Shown one piece after another: positions 25,549 through 32,900 of a stretch of DNA of 64,000 nucleotides. Below the pieces are notes generated by a model that saw only the letters and a list, made by a program, of their open reading frames with translations, was not told the origin of the DNA and ran no database searches. The position numbers were made by a program, and so were the translations under genes. Each line of letters begins with the position of its first letter. The first letter of the stretch is position 1. This DNA is from CAZXYS01 sp964645005 (GTDB lineage Bacteria; Bacteroidota; Ignavibacteria; Kapaibacteriales; UBA2268), in NCBI GenBank assembly GCA_964645005.1, contig CAZXYS010000003.1:1-64000 (forward strand), in the 5' to 3' direction.

Positions 25549-26862
25549 ATGAATGTTCCAAACTATAAAACGGCGCCTTTGCAATGCTGGCAAAAGGCAA
25601 AAGAACTGAGAGATAATTTTTATAAAAAATACGCAACTGCGCACGAGAACGGCGGATTACGCTGGTCCGGCGGCGCATGGAGCTTCGGAGCTATTCCCGC
25701 CGGTTTGGGAAGGGATATTTATCCTCTCACAGGCGAGCCTTATGGCGCTTCCATAGCGTTTAACAGGGAATTTTCCCTGAAATGCCTGGAAGCCGTCGAG
25801 AAAAAAGGATATGCCCGCGACCTTTGCTCATACATGAGGAATTACTGGGGGTCGGTAATTCTAAATGAATGGGCATTCGGCGGGGAATTCCCGAAGCCGG
25901 ATTTCATGTGGCAGGATCATATTTGCTGCAGCCATTCGAAATGGTACCAGGTGGCTTCCGAACTGGAAGGCGGAGTGCCGACATTTTCGATTGATGTTTC
26001 GGTAGGTCCGTACAAAGAACTAACTGAAAACAGATTGAATTATGTAGTCAATCAAATGCATGAGGGAATTGAATGGCTGGAGAAGACCACCGGCAGAGAA
26101 TATAACGACGACCTGCTTATAGAAGCGGTGGAAAATGAATGCAAGGCTACTTCTCTGTGGGCGGAAATTTGCGAATTGAATAAGGCAAAGCCGGCGCCGC
26201 TGGATGAGAAAACCATGTATGCGCTCTATGTTCATGGCACTTTGGAGAAACACAGCAAGGAAGTGGCGGACTTTTACGAGGAATTGCGCGACGAAGTGAA
26301 ATACCGCGTGGATAATCAGATTGCAGCAATCAGCAATGAAATTTGCCGGCTGATGTCCGATACGCAGCCGCCTTGGGGATTTTTGAAGATATTCAGGTAT
26401 CTGCAAAATTACGGCGCTGTTTCGGTTGGTTCGCTTTATACTTTTGGATTGATCGGTATTTGGGAAGAAAAGCCTGATGGAAGCTGGGGAGCGAGAACCA
26501 CACCTCAGCAAAAAGGTATAAAAATAGAAACAAGAGATCAGGCGCTGCGCATTCTTGCCGAGTGGAATCTGAGCAAGCCGGAGTGGCAGCACTTCTATTC
26601 GCCGCACCTGAAGAGCGATATGATGATAAGAATAGGTAAGGAATGGGGGCTGGACGGAGTTATGCTGCATTATAACAGAGGCTGTGAAGGATTATCTCTG
26701 GGTATTGCAGAGAACAGACTGGCTCTGATAGAAGCGGGATTCCCCGTAATGACCTTCGAAGGCAATATGGGCGATGAGCGGGAATTTGATTCCGCCCAGA
26801 CGCGCGCAAGGATGGATTCATTCATGGAAACACTTGGTATGCCATATCTGGCAGCTACTTAA
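25549..26862 (+). CDS. bzdO: Benzoyl-CoA reductase class I, beta subunit (BzdO/BcrB)
   Basis: 437 aa from ATG 25549 (a GTG at 25543 adds two residues). Partner of the gamma subunit in the catalytic module. Features are GGLRWSGGAWSFGAIPAGLGRDIYPLTGEPYG near the N-terminus, the Cys pair in DHICCSHSKWYQ, and the C-terminal substrate-side signature MLHYNRGCEGLSLGIAENRL...EGNMGDEREFD. The latter is typical of the alpha-type dehydratase/BcrB subunits (NRGC/NRSCK). Length agrees with BzdO and BcrB. It lies between the gamma subunit and the two ATPase subunits with short spacers, in one operon. Confidence 0.93.
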   Translation: MNVPNYKTAPLQCWQKAKELRDNFYKKYATAHENGGLRWSGGAWSFGAIPAGLGRDIYPLTGEPYGASIAFNREFSLKCLEAVEKKGYARDLCSYMRNYWGSVILNEWAFGGEFPKPDFMWQDHICCSHSKWYQVASELEGGVPTFSIDVSVGPYKELTENRLNYVVNQMHEGIEWLEKTTGREYNDDLLIEAVENECKATSLWAEICELNKAKPAPLDEKTMYALYVHGTLEKHSKEVADFYEELRDEVKYRVDNQIAAISNEICRLMSDTQPPWGFLKIFRYLQNYGAVSVGSLYTFGLIGIWEEKPDGSWGARTTPQQKGIKIETRDQALRILAEWNLSKPEWQHFYSPHLKSDMMIRIGKEWGLDGVMLHYNRGCEGLSLGIAENRLALIEAGFPVMTFEGNMGDEREFDSAQTRARMDSFMETLGMPYLAAT

Positions 26863-26895
26863 GTAATAGATCATTTACATATATTCGGAGTTGAA

Positions 26896-27663
26896 ATGGT
26901 AACAGTTGGAATTGATGTCGGGGCAAAGAATATAAAGATAATTGTCCTGAATGACAAGGAGATAAAAGCGAAGGGCAAGGCCTATACCGGTTTTGAAGCC
27001 CTTGCCAATGCTAAAAATCTGTATAATCAGGTGCTGAGCGAGGCCGGCGTAACCCACGATCAAATTGATTATATTACCTCGACCGGCGCAGGTAGAAGAG
27101 AGATAGACTTCGACAATCATAAGATCACCGATGTGACGGCATCATCGAGAGGAGTCTATGCACTGCATCCGAATGTGCGGACGGTCATTGATGTCGGCTC
27201 GGAGGAAGGGCGCGGCATTCGCTGCGATGACAACGGTAAGATCGTTGATTTTGCAGTGAATGAGAAGTGCGCCGCCGGTTCGGGCGCTTTTACCGAGGCT
27301 ATGGCGCGTGCGCTGGAGATTCCGATCGAGGAGTTTGGTCCCATTTCATTGCAATCTGACAAACAGATCCCAATGAATGCTCAGTGCGCCGTTTTCGCCG
27401 AGTCGGAGGTGGTCTCTTTGCTGCACGCCAAAACCGAAAAGAAAGATATAGCCAAAGCTATCAATGATGCAATAGCGTCGAGGATAACGTCGATGGTGCG
27501 TAAGGTCGGTTTTGAGAAGGATGTGGCGGTGATCGGCGGAGTGGCTTATAATGTGGGATTCATCAGGGCGGTGAGCGAGGACTTCGAGACCGATCTGCTT
27601 GTGCCCGAATTTCCCGAATATATCAGCGCATACGGTGCCGCAATTACAAGAAAACAAGATTAG
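26896..27663 (+). CDS. bzdP: Benzoyl-CoA reductase class I, alpha subunit (BzdP/BcrA-type ASKHA ATPase)
   Basis: 255 aa. One half of the ATP-hydrolysing electron-activation module that passes a single electron to the catalytic subunits. Start MVTVGIDVGAKNIKIIVL is the ASKHA phosphate-1 loop; IDVGSEEGRGIRCD is the phosphate-2 region; GGVAYNVGF is the adenosine motif. Cys125 (EKCAAGSGAF) and Cys164 (NAQCAVFAESE) supply two of the four ligands of the [4Fe-4S] cluster shared with the delta subunit. Its short length fits Azoarcus BzdP rather than the longer Thauera BcrA. GGAG lies just before the ATG. Confidence 0.92.
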   Translation: MVTVGIDVGAKNIKIIVLNDKEIKAKGKAYTGFEALANAKNLYNQVLSEAGVTHDQIDYITSTGAGRREIDFDNHKITDVTASSRGVYALHPNVRTVIDVGSEEGRGIRCDDNGKIVDFAVNEKCAAGSGAFTEAMARALEIPIEEFGPISLQSDKQIPMNAQCAVFAESEVVSLLHAKTEKKDIAKAINDAIASRITSMVRKVGFEKDVAVIGGVAYNVGFIRAVSEDFETDLLVPEFPEYISAYGAAITRKQD

Positions 27664-27686
27664 AAATAATAGAAAGGACTGAAGGA

Positions 27687-28565
27687 ATGTCACAGGAATA
27701 TTGGAGATGGAAAGAATATAACTGGAAAAATGATAATATCGACTGGAGAACCGGTTCTATTCTGAGTGCGGGTGTGGATGTCGGTTCGGTAAGCTCGCAG
27801 GCGGTAGTGATGGTGGACGGCGAGCTTTACGCTTATTCGAACATGCGGACAGGCTCTGACAGTCCGATGAGCGCCACAAACGCCATGAATTGGGCTCTCG
27901 AAAATACCGGTGTGACGCTGGATGATCTGCATTATGTCGTGGGAACCGGTTACGGCAGAGTTAATGTACCATTCGCGAATAGAACAATTACGGAAATCGC
28001 CTGCCATGCCCGCGGAGCCAATCTTATGTATGGAAATACGATAAGGACTTTGCTCGATATGGGAGGTCAGGACTGCAAAGCCATAAATTGTGATGAAAGG
28101 GGCAAAGTCACTAACTTCCTCATGAATGACAAATGCGCTGCGGGGACAGGGCGCGGCATGGAAGTTTTCGCAGACATGCTGTCGCTGCCGATCGAGGAAA
28201 TTGGCGATCTGTCCTTCGATGTTGACGAAGAGCCGCAGTCGGTCAGCAGTACCTGCGTGATTTTTGCGAAGTCTGAGGCTGCGGGCTTGCTGCGGGATGG
28301 ATGGCCGAAGAATAAAGTTCTGGCTGCATACAGTTCGGCAATGGCTCACAGGGTTGTCACATTGCTGGAAAGGATAGATGTAAAACCGGAATTCGCTATT
28401 ACCGGCGGAATTGCCAAGAATAGAGGCGTAGTCGAGAGGCTGGAGCAGGAATTGGGTTTAAAATCGCTTAAAACTGACTATGATACCCAGATTGCAGGCG
28501 CTCTGGGCGGTGCTCTCTTTGCGAAAGCACTGGTCGAGAAAGAAAGGAAGAAGGTTGCGTCATGA
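27687..28565 (+). CDS. bzdQ: Benzoyl-CoA reductase class I, delta subunit (BzdQ/BcrD-type ASKHA ATPase)
   Basis: 292 aa, with an N-terminal extension of about 26 residues (MSQEYWRWKEYNWKNDNI) typical of BzdQ/BcrD. Then SAGVDVGSVSSQAVVM (phosphate-1), LLDMGGQDCKAI (phosphate-2) and ITGGIAKNRGVVERLE (adenosine). Cys150 (NDKCAAGTGRGME) and Cys190 (SSTCVIFAKSEA) complete the bridging [4Fe-4S] cluster with the alpha subunit. It overlaps the ferredoxin gene by 4 bases (ATGA), so the two are translationally coupled. All residues expected for ATP-dependent electron transfer are present. Confidence 0.94.
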   Translation: MSQEYWRWKEYNWKNDNIDWRTGSILSAGVDVGSVSSQAVVMVDGELYAYSNMRTGSDSPMSATNAMNWALENTGVTLDDLHYVVGTGYGRVNVPFANRTITEIACHARGANLMYGNTIRTLLDMGGQDCKAINCDERGKVTNFLMNDKCAAGTGRGMEVFADMLSLPIEEIGDLSFDVDEEPQSVSSTCVIFAKSEAAGLLRDGWPKNKVLAAYSSAMAHRVVTLLERIDVKPEFAITGGIAKNRGVVERLEQELGLKSLKTDYDTQIAGALGGALFAKALVEKERKKVAS

Positions 28566-28846
28566 TAGCAAATTTCGGATACACGGATGGTTCCGGGGTA
28601 TATTTCATCAGTATTGATACTGATAGATGCGACGGCTGCGGAGATTGCGTTCCCGCGTGTCCGGCGGGTGTGCTTGAGATTGTGGAAAATGAGTATGATC
28701 CGATGGCGGAATATGACATGGCTTCGGTGAAAGAGGAACACAGGAAGAAGATCAAATATTCCTGCGCGCCCTGCAAGAAGGAAGGTTCAGGTGAATTGCC
28801 CTGTATGGCAGCCTGCGAGCCGGACGCTATCCGGCATTCATGGTAA
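28562..28846 (+). CDS. bzdM: Two [4Fe-4S] ferredoxin, electron donor to benzoyl-CoA reductase (BzdM)
   Basis: 94 aa. The first cluster motif is standard: CDGCGDCVPACP (CxxCxxCxxxCP). The second is unusual: CAPC, then nine residues (KKEGSGELP), then CMAAC, so CxxC-9-CxxxC, in place of CxxCxxC. Insertions at this site typify Chromatium-type (Alvin) ferredoxins with very low potential, as known for the Thauera and Azoarcus ferredoxins feeding BCR. The gene overlaps bzdQ (ATGA), which makes its partnership with BCR clear. It should be reduced by the KorABC complex and/or the BzdV-like protein encoded downstream. Confidence 0.9.
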   Translation: MIANFGYTDGSGVYFISIDTDRCDGCGDCVPACPAGVLEIVENEYDPMAEYDMASVKEEHRKKIKYSCAPCKKEGSGELPCMAACEPDAIRHSW

Positions 28847-29140
28847 ATCCATGATCGTAATTTTTTATTAAAAACTTGATTTTTTCATTAAACTTGGTTC
28901 AAAAAGATAACTTAAATGAAATTTAAACACTTAATACAACCACCCCTTTATCACCTCCTTAGTAAGGAGGGGAAAGAAGAATTAGTAAGGAGGGGAAAGA
29001 AGAATTATTAGTAAGGAGGGGAAAGAAAGAGTGATGGTCAATCATTAGAATTAAGTTTAATGAATTAAAAGATCTTTAATAGCCATTTTATGGCAATAAA
29101 TACTATAATTTTTTACTAATAAATTATACTTTGAAGTACC
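28847..29140. other. Spacer between ferredoxin and BzdV-like genes, mostly repeat DNA
   Basis: The left 90 and right 110 bases are AT-rich; the middle is the repeat array at 28938-29030. No gene is seen. A promoter for the bzdV-like gene may lie in 29060-29140. Confidence 0.55.
28938..29030. repeat. SD/anti-SD palindromic repeat with three tandem right halves (copy 3)
   Basis: A copy of the family (AACCACCCCTTTATCACC, TCCTTAGTAAGGAGGGGAAAG) in which the right half AGTAAGGAGGGGAAAGAAGA(ATT) is repeated three times. The left arm contains ATCACCTCCTTA, the same string as found at the 3' end of bacterial 16S rRNA. The tandem growth of the right half suggests slippage. Confidence 0.85.
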
Positions 29141-31693
29141 ATGGTCGATATAACAATAGACGATCAGAAGATAAGTGTCTCTGAAGGGACAACTATCCTG
29201 AATGCGGCGCGCTCTGCGGGGATTTTCATTCCCGTTGTTTGCAGCCATCCCGACCTGAAGCCGTTCCGCTCTGTGAAAATTTCCGATTATGTTTATCAGG
29301 GAGAGAACAAAGTCAATAATGATCCCGGCGCAACTATTGAATCAATCAAAGGCTGCGGCGTCTGTATCGTAGAAATTGACGGGGAAGAACTGCCACAGCC
29401 ATCCTGTAAAACTGAAGTAAAGCCAGGTATGGTTATACAGACCAATACCGATAAGATCAAAAAATTGCGGCAGAAAAATTTGATGAGAAGTCTGCAGGAT
29501 CATCCGCATTCCTGCCTGACTTGCAGTCAGAGGCAGGGCTGCGCTATAATCGGCGCGGATTGCTCGAATAATGTTCCCGCCGAGGAGCGCTGCTGCGAAT
29601 TGAGCGGCAATTGCGAGTATCAGCGGATAGTGGATTACGTAGGCGTGGCGCCGGAGACGCCGAAGTATAAATTTAAAGACCTGCCAAGAATTTTCGATGA
29701 TCCCTTGATAAACAGGGATTATAATCTGTGTATAGGCTGCGGCAGGTGTGTGCGCGCCTGTCAGCAGATTCGTGGAGTTGACGCTCTGGGCGCAGTTATC
29801 AAAGACGGCAAGCTCGTCATCGGCACTGCGAAAGCCCCCTATCTGACGGAAGCGGACTGCCGGTTTTGCGGGGCATGCGTAGAAGTATGTCCCACAGGTG
29901 CTCTCATGGATAAGAAAGTCCCCCGCCTGAAGGAATATTACGACTTTATCCCGTGCCAGGGCAGCTGCCCCGCCGAACTCGAAGCGCCCGTCTATGTGCG
30001 GCTTGTGGCTCAGGGCAGGTACGAAGAAGCAGGGGATGTGATCTCGTCGAAGCTGTCGTTTCCATCGGTGCTGGGGAAGGTCTGCTTCCATCCCTGCGAG
30101 GAAAACTGCCGCAGGAATGAGATTAAAACCGGTGAAAACGGCGGCGATAATTCCGTAAGCGTGAGGATGATCAAGGATTTTGCGATGAGCAGGTATGATC
30201 TGCCTGAACCTGTTGTATCTGTGAAAAAGACAGGGAAAAATGTATCAATCGTGGGCGCCGGTCCCGCCGGTTTGACGACAGGGTATTATCTCGCTCTGAA
30301 AGGGCATTATGTTACTATTTACGAAAAGGAAAAAGATATTGGCGGGATGCTGCGTTACGGTATTCCGCGATACAGGCTGCCGGTGGACATTCTTGAGAAA
30401 GATATCGAACGGATAATGCAGAGCGGCGTGAAGATCAGGACGAATATCAGCATTGGGAAGGATATGCCATTTAATTCTCTGATGGATAATGGCGCTGACG
30501 CAGTCTATATTTCAACGGGGCTGCCGAAAAGTAAAAGATTGCCCATAAATATTGATGATTCTGAAAATATTTACTATGGCGTGGAATTTCTCAGAAAATT
30601 TGAATATAATAAAATTCCGCTAAATCATTTTAAATCGAAAAATGTGGTTATAATCGGGGGCGGAAATGTCGCCACCGACGCAGCCCGGACGGCAGTAAGG
30701 CTTAATGCCGAAAGTACAAAGCTGGTCTGCCTCGAGAGCCGTGACGAAATGCCCGCATATCCGCAGGAAATAAAGGAATCGCTTGAAGAAGGCATTGAGA
30801 TCATGAATAGCTGGGGGATAGGCAGTATAGGAAAAAAGAATGATAAAATTGAGATAGAACTCAATAGTTGTACAAGTGTTTTCGATGAGAACGGTAAATT
30901 CAATCCGAAATATGATGAATCACTAAAAGATAAAATTTCCTGTGATGCGGTGATAATCTGCATTGGGCAGGAATCCGACATTGAAGAAATGCAGGATAAC
31001 GGCTCTTTCCCAGCGCTTAAAAAAGGTTTGATTAAAGTTAATACTAACAATTTTGAAACAAATATTAAAGGTGTTTTTGCGGGCGGCGATATTGTTTCCG
31101 GTCCGGCGTCGGTTGTTGACGCTGTCGGCACGGGGAGGAAGGCTGCCAGAGCAATTGATAAATATCTCGGCGGTGACGGGATCATTCAGAGCGATGAGCC
31201 CAAGGAATTTAATTTTGATCAATTTATTGGCAGGGTAGAGGGATTCGCTAAATTGAACCGCAAACCCGCCGAAATGCTGGCGCCTTTCGACAGGAGGAAT
31301 ACTTTCCAGGCAGTCGAAAAGACATACGAAGAACGTCAAGCAGCCGCCGAAGCCGGCAGATGCCTGCAATGTGACCTGCGGCTGAATATAAGTCATAATC
31401 CGCTGCCGCCGGAGAAATTTCTTGCTTTTAGCGCTGAAAATTTTGAGCAGGTGGAAAGCAAGGAAGGTGTTATCCAGCTTTTAAACTCGGATAAGGAAGT
31501 CAAGCTGATACGCGGCGCCGCAGATATTCGCAGCGTTTTGCAGGAATTGTCCGATGAAGGCAATGAAGCCGCATATTTCTGCTATGAGTACGATCCGATG
31601 TACACGAAGCGCGAAAGTGAACTTATTCAGCAGCATTTGCAGAAGCACGGCGCGCTGCCGGACAGCGGCGGCGATCTGGATGATTTGTTTTGA
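29141..31693 (+). CDS. bzdV: BzdV-like NAD(P)H:ferredoxin oxidoreductase with NuoG-like N-terminus
   Basis: An 850-aa iron-sulfur flavoprotein. Layout: plant-type [2Fe-2S] 1-95 (Cys34, 72, 75, 89); NuoG/HoxU-like His-Cys3 [4Fe-4S] 115-160 (HPHSCLTC, Cys125, 128, 134); two [4Fe-4S] motifs CIGCGRCVRAC (197-207) and CRFCGACVEVCP (240-250); then a GltD-like module with FAD site SIVGAGPAGL near 370, nucleotide site VVIIGGGNVATDAARTA near 500 and the Cys pair RCLQC near 740; about 100 residues of unassigned C-terminus. Proteins of the GltD/BzdV kind are proposed to reduce ferredoxin with NAD(P)H in the Azoarcus bzd cluster. The NuoG-like front resembles hydrogenase or formate dehydrogenase diaphorase subunits, so confurcation or bifurcation with another partner is possible. 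Confidence 0.88.
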   Translation: MVDITIDDQKISVSEGTTILNAARSAGIFIPVVCSHPDLKPFRSVKISDYVYQGENKVNNDPGATIESIKGCGVCIVEIDGEELPQPSCKTEVKPGMVIQTNTDKIKKLRQKNLMRSLQDHPHSCLTCSQRQGCAIIGADCSNNVPAEERCCELSGNCEYQRIVDYVGVAPETPKYKFKDLPRIFDDPLINRDYNLCIGCGRCVRACQQIRGVDALGAVIKDGKLVIGTAKAPYLTEADCRFCGACVEVCPTGALMDKKVPRLKEYYDFIPCQGSCPAELEAPVYVRLVAQGRYEEAGDVISSKLSFPSVLGKVCFHPCEENCRRNEIKTGENGGDNSVSVRMIKDFAMSRYDLPEPVVSVKKTGKNVSIVGAGPAGLTTGYYLALKGHYVTIYEKEKDIGGMLRYGIPRYRLPVDILEKDIERIMQSGVKIRTNISIGKDMPFNSLMDNGADAVYISTGLPKSKRLPINIDDSENIYYGVEFLRKFEYNKIPLNHFKSKNVVIIGGGNVATDAARTAVRLNAESTKLVCLESRDEMPAYPQEIKESLEEGIEIMNSWGIGSIGKKNDKIEIELNSCTSVFDENGKFNPKYDESLKDKISCDAVIICIGQESDIEEMQDNGSFPALKKGLIKVNTNNFETNIKGVFAGGDIVSGPASVVDAVGTGRKAARAIDKYLGGDGIIQSDEPKEFNFDQFIGRVEGFAKLNRKPAEMLAPFDRRNTFQAVEKTYEERQAAAEAGRCLQCDLRLNISHNPLPPEKFLAFSAENFEQVESKEGVIQLLNSDKEVKLIRGAADIRSVLQELSDEGNEAAYFCYEYDPMYTKRESELIQQHLQKHGALPDSGGDLDDLF

Positions 31694-31734
31694 CATTACT
31701 AAAATATTGATCAGAAAGGTTGCTTCTGGTCGCA

Positions 31735-31829
31735 AGATTTTGCAACAAAGTGCTTTAGCGCTTTGCAGAGAATCTGAAAAAGTTCGAATTAGCAGCAAGC
31801 TAAAGATTGCTGTTGCAAGTGCTTACAAA
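31735..31829 (+). repeat. 95-base interspersed repeat with two hairpins (copy 2)
   Basis: Starts AAGATTTTGCAACAAAGTGC and ends TGTTGCAAGTGCTTACAAAT. It is the inverted counterpart of 10868-10962. It lies just downstream of the BzdV-like gene stop (31693) and upstream of the 68-aa protein gene. Confidence 0.75.
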
Positions 31830-31878
31830 TTAATGTACATATTTAATAAAAAATCAGGTTAAACATTTTAAAAGGCTT

Positions 31879-32085
31879 ATGAAAATAATGGCGGACTTTG
31901 AATGGGAAAGAAGGACTGTAGCCGACGAACCTCGCCTTAGCGAACTTGTCGAGATGTACGAGGAACTGGGCTTCGAAGTGCAGTTGGAGGACTTCAACCC
32001 GAAGGAAGAAGGCGCGGAGTGCACCGAATGCATGAAGGAAAACCCGGAAAAGTATAAGGTGATCTATACGCGGAAGGTAAAGTAA
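31879..32085 (+). CDS. Small acidic CxxC protein next to an ASKHA ATPase (unknown)
   Basis: 68 aa (60-65 if translation starts at the second ATG, 31888; AAAAGG upstream leaves both possible). The sequence MADFEWERRTVADEPRLSEL starts a helical region with a LVEMYEELGFEVQLEDF pattern; the central motif is ECTECMK with two Cys, followed by EKYKVIYTRK. I do not assign a family. It lies 7 bases before the ASKHA ATPase gene and the lone HGD-D protein gene. Small proteins with a similar ending and a CxxC are, as far as I recall, seen beside BadF/BcrD-type ATPases in other anaerobes, suggesting an accessory (iron-sulfur or thiol) role. That is inference. Confidence 0.6.
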   Translation: MKIMADFEWERRTVADEPRLSELVEMYEELGFEVQLEDFNPKEEGAECTECMKENPEKYKVIYTRKVK

Positions 32086-32092
32086 AGAGCCT

Positions 32093-32881
32093 ATGACCGG
32101 CGGCAGAGATATATACGCGGGAGTTGATATCGGCGCTTCAAGGACTAAAGCGGCTTTGATGGATGCTGAGAAGAATATTATTGGCTATAGTGTCAGGAAG
32201 TCGGGCACTGATTTTCAGCAGACCGCTGAGGAGTGCCTGCAAGAAGCTCTGAAAATGGCGAATGTAGAGAAAAGCGATATTGTGAGCGCTGTCTCAACGG
32301 GCTATGGCAGAAAAAATGTGGATTACGCAAAAGACCGCAAAACGGAGATTAGCTGCCACGCGAAGGGATGCAGCTACTATTTTCCTTTTGCGATAACAAT
32401 TATAGATATTGGCGGACAGGATAATAAGATCATTAAATTGGATGAGGAGACAAAACGGACAGGATTCAAGATGAATAGGAAATGCGCTGCAGGTACGGGC
32501 GCTTTTCTCGAGGAAATGGCGATGAGACTGGATATCCCTATAGAGGAGATGAATGGATTGGCGGAAACGGCAGAGAATATGGTAAAACTTGGCAGCTACT
32601 GCACTGTTTTCACAGCGACGGAAGTTCTGGAGAATATCCGTAAAGGCGAGAAGGTGACCGATCTGGTCAAAGGGCTGTTCTATTCCGTGATAAAGCGGGT
32701 GATGGAGATGGATTCTCTGACGGAAAAGGTGGTTATGACCGGCGGGGTTGTGGCGCATAATCCGCTAATAGTGAAGATGACCGAGGAGATCATTGGCAGG
32801 GAAGTGCTGGTACCCGAGCATCCGCAGCATACGGGTGCGATCGGTGCCGCCCTGTATGCAATGGAAAATAATTTAAGTTAA
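32093..32881 (+). CDS. ASKHA ATPase, 2-hydroxyacyl-CoA dehydratase activator/BcrD-type, second copy
   Basis: 262 aa in the HgdC/BadF/BcrA family. YAGVDIGASRTKAALM is the phosphate-1 loop, IIDIGGQDNKII phosphate-2 and VVMTGGVVAHNPLIVKM the adenosine motif. Cys131 (NRKCAAGTGAFLE) and Cys170 (GSYCTVFTATEV) would hold a [4Fe-4S] cluster at a homodimer interface, as in HgdC-type activators. It is distinct from bzdP and bzdQ, which together form a heterodimer, so it is likely a homodimeric activator for the protein encoded 19 bases downstream. The unit (small CxxC protein, activator, lone HGD-D subunit) recurs in this window only once. Confidence 0.88.
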   Translation: MTGGRDIYAGVDIGASRTKAALMDAEKNIIGYSVRKSGTDFQQTAEECLQEALKMANVEKSDIVSAVSTGYGRKNVDYAKDRKTEISCHAKGCSYYFPFAITIIDIGGQDNKIIKLDEETKRTGFKMNRKCAAGTGAFLEEMAMRLDIPIEEMNGLAETAENMVKLGSYCTVFTATEVLENIRKGEKVTDLVKGLFYSVIKRVMEMDSLTEKVVMTGGVVAHNPLIVKMTEEIIGREVLVPEHPQHTGAIGAALYAMENNLS

Positions 32882-32900
32882 TATAAATTCAGGAGTTATA

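Noticed and set aside
28961..29030. CRISPR-like array of AGTAAGGAGGGGAAAGAAGA units
   Set aside because: Units are contiguous with only small differences; it is a slippage expansion of the palindromic repeat's right half.
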